Origin: Castellaniella sp041677825
Lineage (GTDB): Bacteria; Pseudomonadota; Gammaproteobacteria; Burkholderiales; Burkholderiaceae_B
Assembly: GCF_041677825.1 (NCBI RefSeq)
Contig: NZ_JBAYPG010000005.1
Coordinates: 60,130 to 124,129, forward strand
DNA length: 64,000 nucleotides
Direction: 5' to 3'
Under the pieces are notes generated by a model. The model had not been told where the DNA came from and ran no database searches. It saw only the letters and a list, made by a program, of their open reading frames with translations. This document shows positions 16,720 to 25,136 of this stretch, piece after piece. A program made the position numbers and the translations under genes. Position 1 is the stretch's first letter. Every line of letters starts with the position of its first letter.

Positions 16720-17465
16720 GCGCCCCCTTCGAAAACCCGCGACTGGTCACGGATGCTGCCACCGTGGAACACGGGTATCACGTCACTGCAGTCGAGCCGG
16801 CCCGTGTAGGCCACGCTGTCAGCAAGCCCACGACCCACCATCAGGCGCCCGACACGCGAACCCTCCAGTGCCTGCACCGGTTGCGCATTGGCAAAGCACA
16901 TTTCGGCCGCCAGGGCCGCATCGCTGAACGTCAGCGGGCCCCGGGCTGCCTGCCGCAGACATTGAACGACGTAGCCCGCACCAAAGAAATCCTCGAGGCT
17001 GAAACGCCCCCTCGAGCCCGCACACACGATCACGATATCTGAATATTCGTCGGATCGGGCCAGCAGATGCCGAACCACCGCCATCGTGTTGAGCAGGCTC
17101 GCGGCACATGTCAGACGAAAACCCTGCGCCTGGCGCAACGCTACGGTGCCATTGGTGGTTGCGTAGATCAAGGTCTTTCCAGCCAGATCGGCCTGTGCCA
17201 GCGCCAGGGGATCGAAAGGCAGCCCCCCCGGAAAGGGTTCGGCATTCAATTCACCGGCAATGACGCTGTCGCCCGCACCCGATTCTCTGTGGAGCCGGAC
17301 CGCATCATCGAAATGCAGTGCCGGTATGATGCGCTCCACACCCGCTTGCAGGGCGGCAGTGATCGAAGTGGTGGCAAAAATGATGTCCAGCACGATCACG
17401 GCGGAATCCGGCCCGCGATCCGTCTGCAGGCCGTCTTTGGTCGGAACCACGAATACCTTCTTCAT
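16716..17465 (-). CDS. comB: ComB family phosphatase (2-phosphosulfolactate phosphatase-like)
   Basis: A 249-residue protein of the ComB family. The family is named for hydrolysis of 2-phosphosulfolactate in coenzyme M synthesis but is common in bacteria without coenzyme M. Conserved segments are VLDIIFATTSITAAL near 26-40, AGELNAEPFPGG, the TTNGT loop and CAGSRGRFSLEDFFGAG, matching the Mg-binding active site. In this operon, next to a kinase-like gene and a hydroxyacid dehydrogenase, it may act on a phosphorylated hydroxyacid. The substrate is not known. Start ATG 17465; it overlaps the ghrA-like gene by 4 bases. Confidence 0.82.
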   Translation of the reverse strand: MKKVFVVPTKDGLQTDRGPDSAVIVLDIIFATTSITAALQAGVERIIPALHFDDAVRLHRESGAGDSVIAGELNAEPFPGGLPFDPLALAQADLAGKTLIYATTNGTVALRQAQGFRLTCAASLLNTMAVVRHLLARSDEYSDIVIVCAGSRGRFSLEDFFGAGYVVQCLRQAARGPLTFSDAALAAEMCFANAQPVQALEGSRVGRLMVGRGLADSVAYTGRLDCSDVIPVFHGGSIRDQSRVFEGGA

Positions 17466-17496
17466 GTATGTATCTCAAGCTGGGCGTGCCGGCGCT

Positions 17497-18984
17497 TCAG
17501 GCCAGTTGCGTGCGCCCGGGGTTACTGAGTGCCAGTTCGAGTTCGAGGAGTTCGTCGACCAGCGCGCACAATGGCGCCAATGACGCTGCGACCCCGTCGG
17601 CATGACGGATGTGCCTGGCCAGACCCCGCAGGCTGGCCGGCGCGATGTCATGGACCCGACAGAACGCTTGCACCCGGTCGTGGCGGGCCTGCCGAAGCCC
17701 TGCGCCCCATTCGAGTTCGCGCCGGGCAATGGCCATGGCGTTGGCCACCATGCGCGCGTTGTAGCGCTGCCCGGGCGGCAAGGCCGGCAGCACGTCTTCA
17801 AGCAGGGCCTGGCGCGCCACCTGCAGCAGTTCGATGCCATCTGGATGATCCACATACTCGGCCCACGGCCGCTCGCCGTGCCGCACGGCCAGTGGCCGGT
17901 CTGTCAGGGACACCGAAGCATCGCCCGACAGGGCGAGAAAGTCGCGCAGGTGCAGCATCAGGTCGCGCTGGATCTCGGGCAGCATGCGGCCCGTCAGTGC
18001 GAGCTCGAGCGAAACCTGCTGGCCCGACAGATGCCGCTGTGCCTGCTCATGGGCAATGATGGCCCAGCGCACGCTGGCGATGAGTTCCCACCACGACACC
18101 ACGAGAGGATCGATCTCCCGACCCGAAACGCTCTGATAGCCGGCAAAAAAATCAGGCTTGTCGCCAATACCGCCCACTTCACGCTCTGGATGGCCGAAGC
18201 GCCAACTGCGCGCGCACATCCAGCCCAGATCTTCGTTGGGATCGCTCCAGGATGCGAATTCCCAGTCGAGGACGGCGGTCAGCCGGCCGTTTTCGACCAT
18301 GTAATTGCCCGCCCTGAAATCTCCATGGCACAGGACACGGGATGAGTCTTGTGGCGCATGATCCTGCAGGACCCGGAGCGCGAGTTCGATGGCCGGATAG
18401 ACCGTGGACAAGCCATCGAGCGCGTGCCGATACTCATCCAGGCGCTGCTGCGCAGGGGCGCCTTCGGCACGCGCCAGGAACGGCAGGCAGTCCGGCGTGC
18501 ACGGTACCTGGTGCAGGCGGGCGAGGTTCTGCCCGACCTCGAACACCAGGGCGCTGCGCTGGGTACGGGTGAGGCCGTCGTCTCTGGCCAGCTTGCGGGC
18601 ATCGGCCGAACCTGCTGCCCGCTGCATGATATAGAAATCAGCCCCGATCACCTGAGGGTCGCGGCTGGACCAATACGGCCTGGGCACCTGGACCCCAGCC
18701 GCATGCGCGACCTCGAGCACCTGGTATTCCTGCCAGCGTCTCAGGCTCTGCGACAGGGTGGCTGCAGCATCACTGCGCACCACGAAGCGGTGTTCCCCCG
18801 GCAATGAGCCGCCCTCCAGGCGCACGTCCAGGCCATCGTTTTCCTGGATGGCGCCCCCCGAGAGGGGCTGATAGTCGAGCGCCTCGATGCCTGCGGCGCC
18901 GGTCTGTGCCTGAATGAAGGCCAGCAGGTTTGCCAGTCTGGACGCCCTGGACATGCGTTCTCCCCCGGACTGCCGTGATGACAT
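17497..18984 (-). CDS. LvaA-like APH-family kinase fused to a DUF6285-like domain
   Basis: A 495-residue cytoplasmic protein. Residues about 10-350 are an aminoglycoside-phosphotransferase fold with the catalytic loop CHGDFRAGN and the metal-binding VLDWEFASWSDP. Residues about 375-495 are a separate helical domain (VARQALLEDVLPALPPG, YNARMVANAMAIARRELE) resembling DUF6285. In Pseudomonas putida, LvaA phosphorylates 4-hydroxyacyl-CoA with help from the small LvaB protein; here both parts appear joined. SDR and acyl-CoA dehydrogenase neighbours match LvaD and LvaC. Two in-frame starts (18984 and 18954) each have their own AGGAG-like site within a duplicated segment; 18984 is given. Confidence 0.8.
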   Translation of the reverse strand: MSSRQSGGERMSRASRLANLLAFIQAQTGAAGIEALDYQPLSGGAIQENDGLDVRLEGGSLPGEHRFVVRSDAAATLSQSLRRWQEYQVLEVAHAAGVQVPRPYWSSRDPQVIGADFYIMQRAAGSADARKLARDDGLTRTQRSALVFEVGQNLARLHQVPCTPDCLPFLARAEGAPAQQRLDEYRHALDGLSTVYPAIELALRVLQDHAPQDSSRVLCHGDFRAGNYMVENGRLTAVLDWEFASWSDPNEDLGWMCARSWRFGHPEREVGGIGDKPDFFAGYQSVSGREIDPLVVSWWELIASVRWAIIAHEQAQRHLSGQQVSLELALTGRMLPEIQRDLMLHLRDFLALSGDASVSLTDRPLAVRHGERPWAEYVDHPDGIELLQVARQALLEDVLPALPPGQRYNARMVANAMAIARRELEWGAGLRQARHDRVQAFCRVHDIAPASLRGLARHIRHADGVAASLAPLCALVDELLELELALSNPGRTQLA

Positions 18985-18996
18985 GCGTTCTCTCCT
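18949..18996. repeat. 30-bp tandem duplication of a ribosome site and start codon
   Basis: The minus-strand block GGAGAGAACGCATG at 18984 recurs, with one or two changes, 30 bases downstream at 18954 (GGGGGAGAACGCATG). Both ATGs are in frame with the APH-DUF6285 gene, so the first 10 residues resemble the next 10. Confidence 0.7.
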
Positions 18997-19011
18997 GGAC
19001 GACCCGGACAT

Positions 19012-19779
19012 CTACAACGTGGACTGCAGGTGACCGCCATCGACCACCAGGGTGCTGCCCGTCATGTAGGCAGAATCATCACTGGCCAGAAGCAGCAGCG
19101 GCGCGCGCAGATCTTCGGCCTGCCCGAGCCGGCGCATCGGCACCCGCGCAACAAGGGCCTGACCGGCATCCGTAGCGAAGAAATCGCTGTTCAGGGGCGT
19201 GTCCACATAGCCGGGAGCCAGCGCATTGACACGGATGCCATAGCGGGCCCACTCGAGCGCGAGGCAGCGTGTCATGTGCTCGAGCCCGGCCTTGGCCACG
19301 GCATACGGCATGACGCCAGCGGCCACGCGATGCCCCAGGATCGACGTGACGTTGATGATGGCGCCAGGCCTGCTTGCCTGAACCAGCCGCTGACCGGCTT
19401 CGCGGGCCACCCGCCAGCAGCCCGACAGGTTGGTGCCCAGAACGCGATCCCATTCGTCGGGTGACAGTTCGATCGCCCGGCGTGTCAGGGCCACCCCGGC
19501 ATTGCAGACGGCGACATCGATCAGCCCGCAGGCCCTGGATGCTGCCTCGAAACCGTTGGCTACGCTGGTGTCATCGCAGACGTCCATCACCTGCGGATGG
19601 GCCTTGCCACCGCGCGCGATGATCTCATGCGCGAGCTCTTCCAGCACATTGAGGCGTCGCCCGGCCAGAACGACCGATGCGCCGCTGTCGGCCAGGAAAC
19701 CGGCGAAGTGCGCACCCAGACCCCCGGATGCCCCCGTGACCAGCGCAACCTTGCCGGCCAGATCAAATTGGCTTTTCAT
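19012..19779 (-). CDS. SDR family oxidoreductase
   Basis: A classical short-chain dehydrogenase of 255 residues. The cofactor motif TGASGGLG is at 15-22, NAG near 93, catalytic Ser in NVTSILG, and the YxxxK pair in MPYAVAKAG. It has an LAPGYVDTPLN segment and ends SGSTLVVDGGH. It is likely NAD(P)-dependent on a hydroxyacyl or oxoacyl substrate. It lies between the LvaA-like kinase and the acyl-CoA dehydrogenase, the position LvaD has in levulinate operons; substrate specificity is inferred only. Confidence 0.9.
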   Translation of the reverse strand: MKSQFDLAGKVALVTGASGGLGAHFAGFLADSGASVVLAGRRLNVLEELAHEIIARGGKAHPQVMDVCDDTSVANGFEAASRACGLIDVAVCNAGVALTRRAIELSPDEWDRVLGTNLSGCWRVAREAGQRLVQASRPGAIINVTSILGHRVAAGVMPYAVAKAGLEHMTRCLALEWARYGIRVNALAPGYVDTPLNSDFFATDAGQALVARVPMRRLGQAEDLRAPLLLLASDDSAYMTGSTLVVDGGHLQSTL

Positions 19780-19818
19780 TGCCCCTCCGGATTGATGGAT
19801 GCCGATTGACGTACGTGC

Positions 19819-21024
19819 TCAGCCTGCATTCTGCTGGGCACGACGCTCGAGTGTGGCACGCTTGATTTTCTTTGCGAGGGACCACTTGTGAACTTCGGTG
19901 GGGCCATCGTAGACACGGAAGGCCCGGGTTTCCCGAAACACCTGCTCGACCACCGAGCCCTGCGACAGGCCCGCCCCGCCCATGACCTGGACGCAGCGGT
20001 CGGCCACCCGGAACAAGGACTCGGCCACGGACGCCTTGGTGAGAGAACTTTCGGTGGTGGCGAGGCTGCCGGTGTCGAGCTCGCTTGCACACCAGGCAAT
20101 CAGCAGGGCCGCCTGATGCAGATCGATCTGATTGTCGACCAGTTTGAAGCCCACGCCTTCGTGATCGATGAGCAATTTGCCAAAGGCCTGCCTCTGCACG
20201 GCATAGTCACAGGCAATTTCGTGAGCGCGTACGGCGGCCCCCAGCCAGCGCATGCAGTGCGACAGGCGCGCTGGCGACAGGCGCACCTGGGCATAACGAA
20301 AGCCTTCATGGGCTTCGCCCAGCACATGGGCTGCCGGCACACGCAGGTTGCGCAGCGTGACGAGCGCATGACCGCCCGGCATGGAATTGTCTATCGTGTG
20401 CACGACTTTGTCGATGTGGATATCCGGGTGGGGGAGATCGACCAGGAACATGGTGGCCTGGACACGGTCACCCGTACCGGTTCGTGCCATGACGATACCC
20501 ACTTCGGCCCCCTGCGCGCCCGTGATGAATACCTTGCGGCCATTGATGACCCAGTCATCGCCATCCTGAACCGCCGTCGTCTGCAGCATGCTTGGGTCGG
20601 AACCTGCCCCGCCCTTGTCCCAGGGCTCGGTCATGAAGAAGGCGGAGCGCGCCTGACCCGAGACGAGCTTGTCGAGAAAATGGCGCTTCTGCGCATCGGT
20701 GGCCACCTTGCCCAGCAGATACATGTTGCCTTCATCGGGCGCCATAGTGTTGAGCGCCACCGGGCCCAGTGGCGAGAGCCCCGAACGCTGCAGCACCGCT
20801 GCGGTTTCGAGCTGGGTCATGTGCTGCCCGTCGGGGAATATGTGTGGCGTCATCAACCCTTCGGCACGCGCCTTCTCGCGCAGTTCGCGCACCAGGTCGG
20901 GTTCGGGCTCGTGGCCCAGGCAACGTGGGTCGCGCTCATAGGGCACGACCTTCTGGCGCACGAATGCCTCTATGCGTTCACCGATGTCGCGGCTGCGCTC
21001 GGAAGGATACGGAATGAACATCAT
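19819..21024 (-). CDS. Acyl-CoA dehydrogenase family protein (LvaC/ACAD10-11-like)
   Basis: A 401-residue flavoprotein with the three-domain acyl-CoA dehydrogenase fold: FFMTEPWDKGGAGSDPSM for flavin and substrate binding, DWVINGRKVFITGA, and the C-terminal VMGGAGLSQGSVVEQVFRETRA followed by RVYDGPTEVHKWSL. The neighbourhood (APH kinase, SDR) and the C-terminal signature place it with the ACAD10/11-LvaC group, which processes 4-phosphoacyl-CoA rather than only desaturating acyl-CoA. ATG 21024 gives the N-terminal helix FIPYPSERSRDIGERIEAF. It is in the same run as the neighbouring genes. Confidence 0.9.
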   Translation of the reverse strand: MMFIPYPSERSRDIGERIEAFVRQKVVPYERDPRCLGHEPEPDLVRELREKARAEGLMTPHIFPDGQHMTQLETAAVLQRSGLSPLGPVALNTMAPDEGNMYLLGKVATDAQKRHFLDKLVSGQARSAFFMTEPWDKGGAGSDPSMLQTTAVQDGDDWVINGRKVFITGAQGAEVGIVMARTGTGDRVQATMFLVDLPHPDIHIDKVVHTIDNSMPGGHALVTLRNLRVPAAHVLGEAHEGFRYAQVRLSPARLSHCMRWLGAAVRAHEIACDYAVQRQAFGKLLIDHEGVGFKLVDNQIDLHQAALLIAWCASELDTGSLATTESSLTKASVAESLFRVADRCVQVMGGAGLSQGSVVEQVFRETRAFRVYDGPTEVHKWSLAKKIKRATLERRAQQNAG

Positions 21025-21082
21025 GAAACGGAATCCTTGTATGCCTGAGGGGTGACGACTGCAAGATATCTTGCGAACTGCC

Positions 21083-22051
21083 TTATTTTGCCAGACCCAG
21101 CGCTTTCATGGTTTCACCCATGCTGGCATCGCTCCTGGCCATGAATTCGGCAAAGTCCTTGCCGCCGGCCCACTCGATGCCATAGCCCTGCTTGAGCATG
21201 AAGTCGCGATACTCGTCGCTGTGATTGATCTTGTCGAGCACCTCGATGTATTTGGCCGTGATGTCATCGGGCAAGCCCTTGGGCGCAACAATGCCACGCC
21301 AGGCACCCATGGTCCAGTCGGATCCGGTCAGTGCCTTCAGGGTCGGGACATCAGGGTACAGCGCAGCCGGGTGTTCGGCCATCACCGCCAGGGGCTTGGC
21401 CTTGCCCGAGTCGATCATGGAACGCGCCTCGGGCAGGGACACCGGCGCCACCTGCACACCGCCGGCGACCAGCTCGAGCATGGCCGGGGCTGCACCGTTG
21501 GATGGTATCCAGCGGATGAGGTCAGGCGCAAGGCCCATGCTGTTGAGCATGCCGGCCAGTGCAATCTGCCAGATCCCGCCCTCGCCCGTACCGGAGGCCT
21601 TCAGCTTGCCGGGTGCGGCCTTGGCAGCATCGATGAGATCTTCGAATTGCTTGTAGGGCGAATTGCTGCTTACGGTAACGCCCGACGGATCATAGTTCAT
21701 GAGGGCCAGCGGCGTGTAGTCGCTGGGGGACAGTTCTGTCAGGCCCATGTGGTGCTGCATCGAGATTTCAACGGAAATCAGGCCGATGGTATAGCCGTCG
21801 GGCTTGCCCGAAGCCATGGCCTGATTGCCGACCACGCCATTGCCACCCGGACGATTGACCACATTGACCGGTGTACCGAGTTCTTTTTCCATCAAAGTGC
21901 CGATGATGCGCGCCGTGGCATCGGTGCCGCCGCCAGGCGACCAGGACAGGTACAGAGTGATGGGCCGGTCGGGCCAAGCCGCGCTGGCGGACGCGGATAC
22001 CACAGCCAGAGCCGTGGCAGCGGCCAGCTTGCCGAGAACGAATCGATTCAT
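21083..22051 (-). CDS. Bug/TctC family solute-binding protein
   Basis: A 322-residue periplasmic binding protein of the tripartite tricarboxylate transporter (Bug) family, which is greatly expanded in Bordetella and relatives. A Sec signal peptide ends ASASA before AWPDRPITLYLSWSPGGGTD, the family start. NVVNRPGGNGVVGNQA and the PDGYTIGLI segment follow. ATG 22051 has an AGGAGA ribosome site; the frame is open for 42 more codons because of an in-frame 18-bp duplication upstream. No TctA or TctB gene is nearby, as is usual for Bug genes. The ligand is probably a carboxylate related to the operon's substrate. Confidence 0.93.
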   Translation of the reverse strand: MNRFVLGKLAAATALAVVSASASAAWPDRPITLYLSWSPGGGTDATARIIGTLMEKELGTPVNVVNRPGGNGVVGNQAMASGKPDGYTIGLISVEISMQHHMGLTELSPSDYTPLALMNYDPSGVTVSSNSPYKQFEDLIDAAKAAPGKLKASGTGEGGIWQIALAGMLNSMGLAPDLIRWIPSNGAAPAMLELVAGGVQVAPVSLPEARSMIDSGKAKPLAVMAEHPAALYPDVPTLKALTGSDWTMGAWRGIVAPKGLPDDITAKYIEVLDKINHSDEYRDFMLKQGYGIEWAGGKDFAEFMARSDASMGETMKALGLAK

Positions 22052-22076
22052 GTGTGTCTCCTGTGTTGTTTCGTTG

Positions 22077-22112
22077 TTCATTGGAAAGTCATGCTTCATT
22101 GGAAAGTCATGC
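22077..22112. repeat. 18-bp perfect tandem duplication before the Bug gene
   Basis: Two identical 18-bp copies (22077-22094 and 22095-22112) lie about 25-60 bases upstream of the Bug start. On the minus strand each contains an ATG in the same frame as the gene. Confidence 0.9.
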
Positions 22113-22248
22113 ATATGCCCTGAGGTTGCCAGCCGTATTTTCAGCTGACAACCATGCCAGCATAGCAACAAAACCATGGCAATTCACTGCCACGACCGCA
22201 GCTGAACAGCCCGGAACGGCAAAAATCGCTCGAGGCCTCGGGCCGGCA

Positions 22249-23001
22249 TCACGATGTCGCACGCCCTCCTGAAAGATCGAACACGGCGCCGGTGCTGAAA
22301 CTACATGAACCAGAGCACAGCCAGGCGACGAGTTCGGCCACTTCTTCGGGCTCACCCAGGCGCCCCAACGGGCTCTTGCCCACCATGGTCCGTACATGCT
22401 CGGGGCTCATCTGTTCGAGCAGTTCGGTACGGATGGCGGCGGGCGCCACCGCGTTGACCAGTACCCCAGTGCCCGCCAGTTCCTTGCCCAGCGCTTTGGT
22501 CAGCGCCAGAATGCCGGCTTTCGCTGCGCTGTAGGCGGAAGAGTTGGGTGTGCCTTCCTTGCCAGCGATGGAGGCCATGTTGACGATCCGGCCGAAGCCC
22601 GCGTGGAGCATGTGTGGCACGACCGCATGACAGACATGGAACATGCCCACCAGATCGACCGACACGATGCGCGCCCAGACGGCCGGGTCATACTCGATCA
22701 ATGGCACGGTGGGGCCTGCAAAACCGGCGTTGTTGACCAGCAGATCGATCTGCCCGCTGCGGGCGATCGTGGCCTGGGTCGCGACACGCACGGCCGCCAG
22801 GTCGGACACGTCCACCTCGAGGGCGAATTCGTCGCCGGCGGCAGGTGCGGCATCCCAATTGAACACGGTGGCACCGGCACGCTGCAGATGATCGCGTATG
22901 TGCGCGCCGATGCCCTTGCTGGCCCCGGTGACCACCGCCACCAGACCGGAAAAATCGTAATCGGCCTTTCTCGTGGCCGTGGGTGCAGCAGTATCTGTCA
23001 T
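22249..23001 (-). CDS. SDR family oxidoreductase
   Basis: A 250-residue short-chain dehydrogenase with cofactor motif TGASKGIG near 26-33, NNAG near 88, the catalytic serine in NMASIAG, YSAAK and the VNAVAPAAIRTEL segment, most like the 3-oxoacyl-reductase type. It is the first gene of the minus-strand run and is divergent from the E1 alpha gene; 101 bases separate the two starts. A 197-base gap with the 18-bp duplication follows before the Bug gene. ATG 23001 is preferred over a TTG eight codons earlier. The substrate is unknown. Confidence 0.9.
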   Translation of the reverse strand: MTDTAAPTATRKADYDFSGLVAVVTGASKGIGAHIRDHLQRAGATVFNWDAAPAAGDEFALEVDVSDLAAVRVATQATIARSGQIDLLVNNAGFAGPTVPLIEYDPAVWARIVSVDLVGMFHVCHAVVPHMLHAGFGRIVNMASIAGKEGTPNSSAYSAAKAGILALTKALGKELAGTGVLVNAVAPAAIRTELLEQMSPEHVRTMVGKSPLGRLGEPEEVAELVAWLCSGSCSFSTGAVFDLSGGRATS

Positions 23002-23102
23002 GGAAAGTCCGCCTCGGGAAATCAAACAGCGAAAATGTTAAAAAAGAGGGTTGTTCGGTGACAAGCGTGTCTCGAATCATTACACCACGAGGAGCCATCT
23101 CA

Positions 23103-24044
23103 GTGAATGCGATCGACCTATACCGCTGGATGCTGACCAGCCGCCTTCTGGAATCTGCCCTGGGCAGGAAGAACCCGCGCTGGTTTTCTACCGAGGGCGA
23201 AGAAGCCACCATCGTAGGCAGCTTTGCAGAATTGCGCGCCGGCGATGTGGCCGCGCCACATTACCGCGGGCCATTTGTCGCCTACCTGATGCGCGGGGCC
23301 GAGATGAAGCGCCTGGCCTGCCAGGCTTTCGGCAAGGCCCATGGCTACGCCAAGGGTCGTGGCATGCCGTTCGTGGGGCCCGCCGGGCTGGGTTTCATTC
23401 CGTGGGTGGCGGGCGACCTGGGCACCTCGCTGGGCATGGCAACCGGCGCGGCCCTGGCGCTGCAGCGCCAGGGCCAGGGGCACGCCTGCGTCTGCAGCTT
23501 TGGCGACGGCACCTCGAACCGCGGTGATTTCCATGAAAACGTCAACACCGCCGCGATCTGGAAATTGCCCATCGTCTATGTCTGCCAGAATAACGGCTGG
23601 GCCATTTCACAGGCCGCGCGGACCTACCTGCCCGCTCCCATTGTCGACCGCGCCCAGGGCTATGGCATCCCGGGGGTCAGCGTGGATGGCAATGACGTTG
23701 AAGCCGTACGTGACGCCGTCGCCCAGGCCATCGAGCGGGCGCGCACCGGTGCCGGCCCCACACTGATCGAAGCACGCACATGGCGCAAGCATGGTCACTG
23801 GGCCAACGACAAAACCCCCTATCGCACGGCAATCGACCAGCCGGACAATCCGGTCGATCCGCTCGAGCGGATGCGTGAACGCCTGCTCGAGCGCGGGCTC
23901 GCCTCACAGGCCGATCTCGACGCGATGCACAGGCACATCGAAGCCGAAGTGCACGAGGCCGTCGAGTACGCCCTGAACCAGAGCGATGCGGGCCCTGCCG
24001 AACTGGGCGCCGATGAGGTCTTTGCCACGGCCGCCCGCGCCTGA
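23103..24044 (+). CDS. 2-oxoacid dehydrogenase E1 component, alpha subunit
   Basis: The thiamine-diphosphate-binding half of a heterotetrameric 2-oxoacid dehydrogenase E1, about 313 residues. The ThDP motif is GDGTSNRGDFHENVN, with the terminal NN in VYVCQNN about 28 residues later, and the phosphorylation-loop-like segment TWRKHGHWANDKTPYR follows. The GTG at 23103 is chosen because it follows AGGAG and gives the family start AIDLYRWMLTSRLLE; GTG 23058 is the alternative. It is the first gene of an E1alpha-E1beta-E2-lipoyl operon. Substrate cannot be read; acetoin or branched or hydroxylated 2-oxoacids are possible. Confidence 0.9.
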   Translation: MNAIDLYRWMLTSRLLESALGRKNPRWFSTEGEEATIVGSFAELRAGDVAAPHYRGPFVAYLMRGAEMKRLACQAFGKAHGYAKGRGMPFVGPAGLGFIPWVAGDLGTSLGMATGAALALQRQGQGHACVCSFGDGTSNRGDFHENVNTAAIWKLPIVYVCQNNGWAISQAARTYLPAPIVDRAQGYGIPGVSVDGNDVEAVRDAVAQAIERARTGAGPTLIEARTWRKHGHWANDKTPYRTAIDQPDNPVDPLERMRERLLERGLASQADLDAMHRHIEAEVHEAVEYALNQSDAGPAELGADEVFATAARA

Positions 24045-24073
24045 GCAGCCCCCACTTCACAACCGAGGTCATC

Positions 24074-25120
24074 ATGAATCAGGTCAAGACATCCTCTGCC
24101 ACCGGGGACACCACGGTGGCACGCCAGCCACGCCTCACCTTCGCGCAGGCCGTGCTGGAAGCCATACGCACCGAAATGCAGGCGGATTCATCCATTTTCT
24201 ATCTGGGCCAGGACGTGGGTACGTTCGGGGGCGTCATGCAGGGCACGCAAGGCCTGCTCGAAGAATTCGGGCCACAGCGCATTCTCGAAACCCCGATCAG
24301 CGAATCGTCCATGACCGGCCTGGGCCTGGGCGCTTCGCTGCTGGGCTGCAAGCCCATCGTTGAACTGAGCTTTGGCGAATTCCTGCCGGCTGCCATGAAC
24401 CAGCTCATCAACCAGGCGCCCAACCTGCACTACCTGAGCGCCGGCGCCGTCACACCCCGCGCCGTCATCCGTACCCGCATGGGCGATGGCCCCTACGGCG
24501 GCCACCCGCAGGATTACTCGGTCTGGTTCTGCCATACGCCCGGCATCAAGGTCGTCATGCCGGCCACGCCGTCCGACGCCTACGGGCTGATGCGTGCGGC
24601 CATCCATGATCCGGCGCCCGTGCTGTTCATCGAATCCATGTCCCTGTCCCACGGGCGCCGCGAAGTGGTCGACCTCGATGCCCCGGCCTTGCCGATCGGG
24701 CCGGCCGCAGTGGCACGCCATGGCAAGGATCTGACGCTGGTCGCCTACGGCTCGCAGCTGCCGCCTGCCTTGCGGGCCGCAGACAAGGCTGCCGAGCAAG
24801 GCATCGATGTCGAAGTCATCGACCTGCGTTCACTGCTGCCCTGGGATGAAGACACGGTCATCGGATCGGTGCGCAAGACCGGGCGCCTGCTGACGGTGCA
24901 CGAAGCCTGGAAGGCATTTGGCCACGGCGCCGAGGTGATCGCTCGGGTGCTCGAAGTGCTGGGGCCGGAAAATCGGCCCGTGCAGGTCGCCCGGGTCGGC
25001 GCCAGGCCCGTACCCATCCCCACCGGACCCTTGCGCAAGCTGGTGCTGCCGAGCCTCGACGACATCCTGGCGGCCATCCTCCGTTGTACAAGTGCGGGCG
25101 CTGCGGCCCACCACGCCTGA
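24074..25120 (+). CDS. 2-oxoacid dehydrogenase E1 component, beta subunit
   Basis: The 348-residue beta subunit pairs with the alpha subunit just upstream. Family blocks are LTFAQAVLEAIRTEM, FGPQRILETPISESSMTGLG, PAAMNQLINQAPNLHYLS and the C-terminal transketolase-like IDLRSLLPWDEDTVIGSVRKTGR. ATG 24074 has GAGG upstream; the N-terminal 20 residues are variable. The 29-base gap from the alpha gene and shared orientation indicate one operon. It shapes the active site that decarboxylates the 2-oxoacid and passes the acyl group to the lipoyl protein. Confidence 0.92.
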   Translation: MNQVKTSSATGDTTVARQPRLTFAQAVLEAIRTEMQADSSIFYLGQDVGTFGGVMQGTQGLLEEFGPQRILETPISESSMTGLGLGASLLGCKPIVELSFGEFLPAAMNQLINQAPNLHYLSAGAVTPRAVIRTRMGDGPYGGHPQDYSVWFCHTPGIKVVMPATPSDAYGLMRAAIHDPAPVLFIESMSLSHGRREVVDLDAPALPIGPAAVARHGKDLTLVAYGSQLPPALRAADKAAEQGIDVEVIDLRSLLPWDEDTVIGSVRKTGRLLTVHEAWKAFGHGAEVIARVLEVLGPENRPVQVARVGARPVPIPTGPLRKLVLPSLDDILAAILRCTSAGAAAHHA

Positions 25121-25136
25121 TACGGAGGGCCCGACC

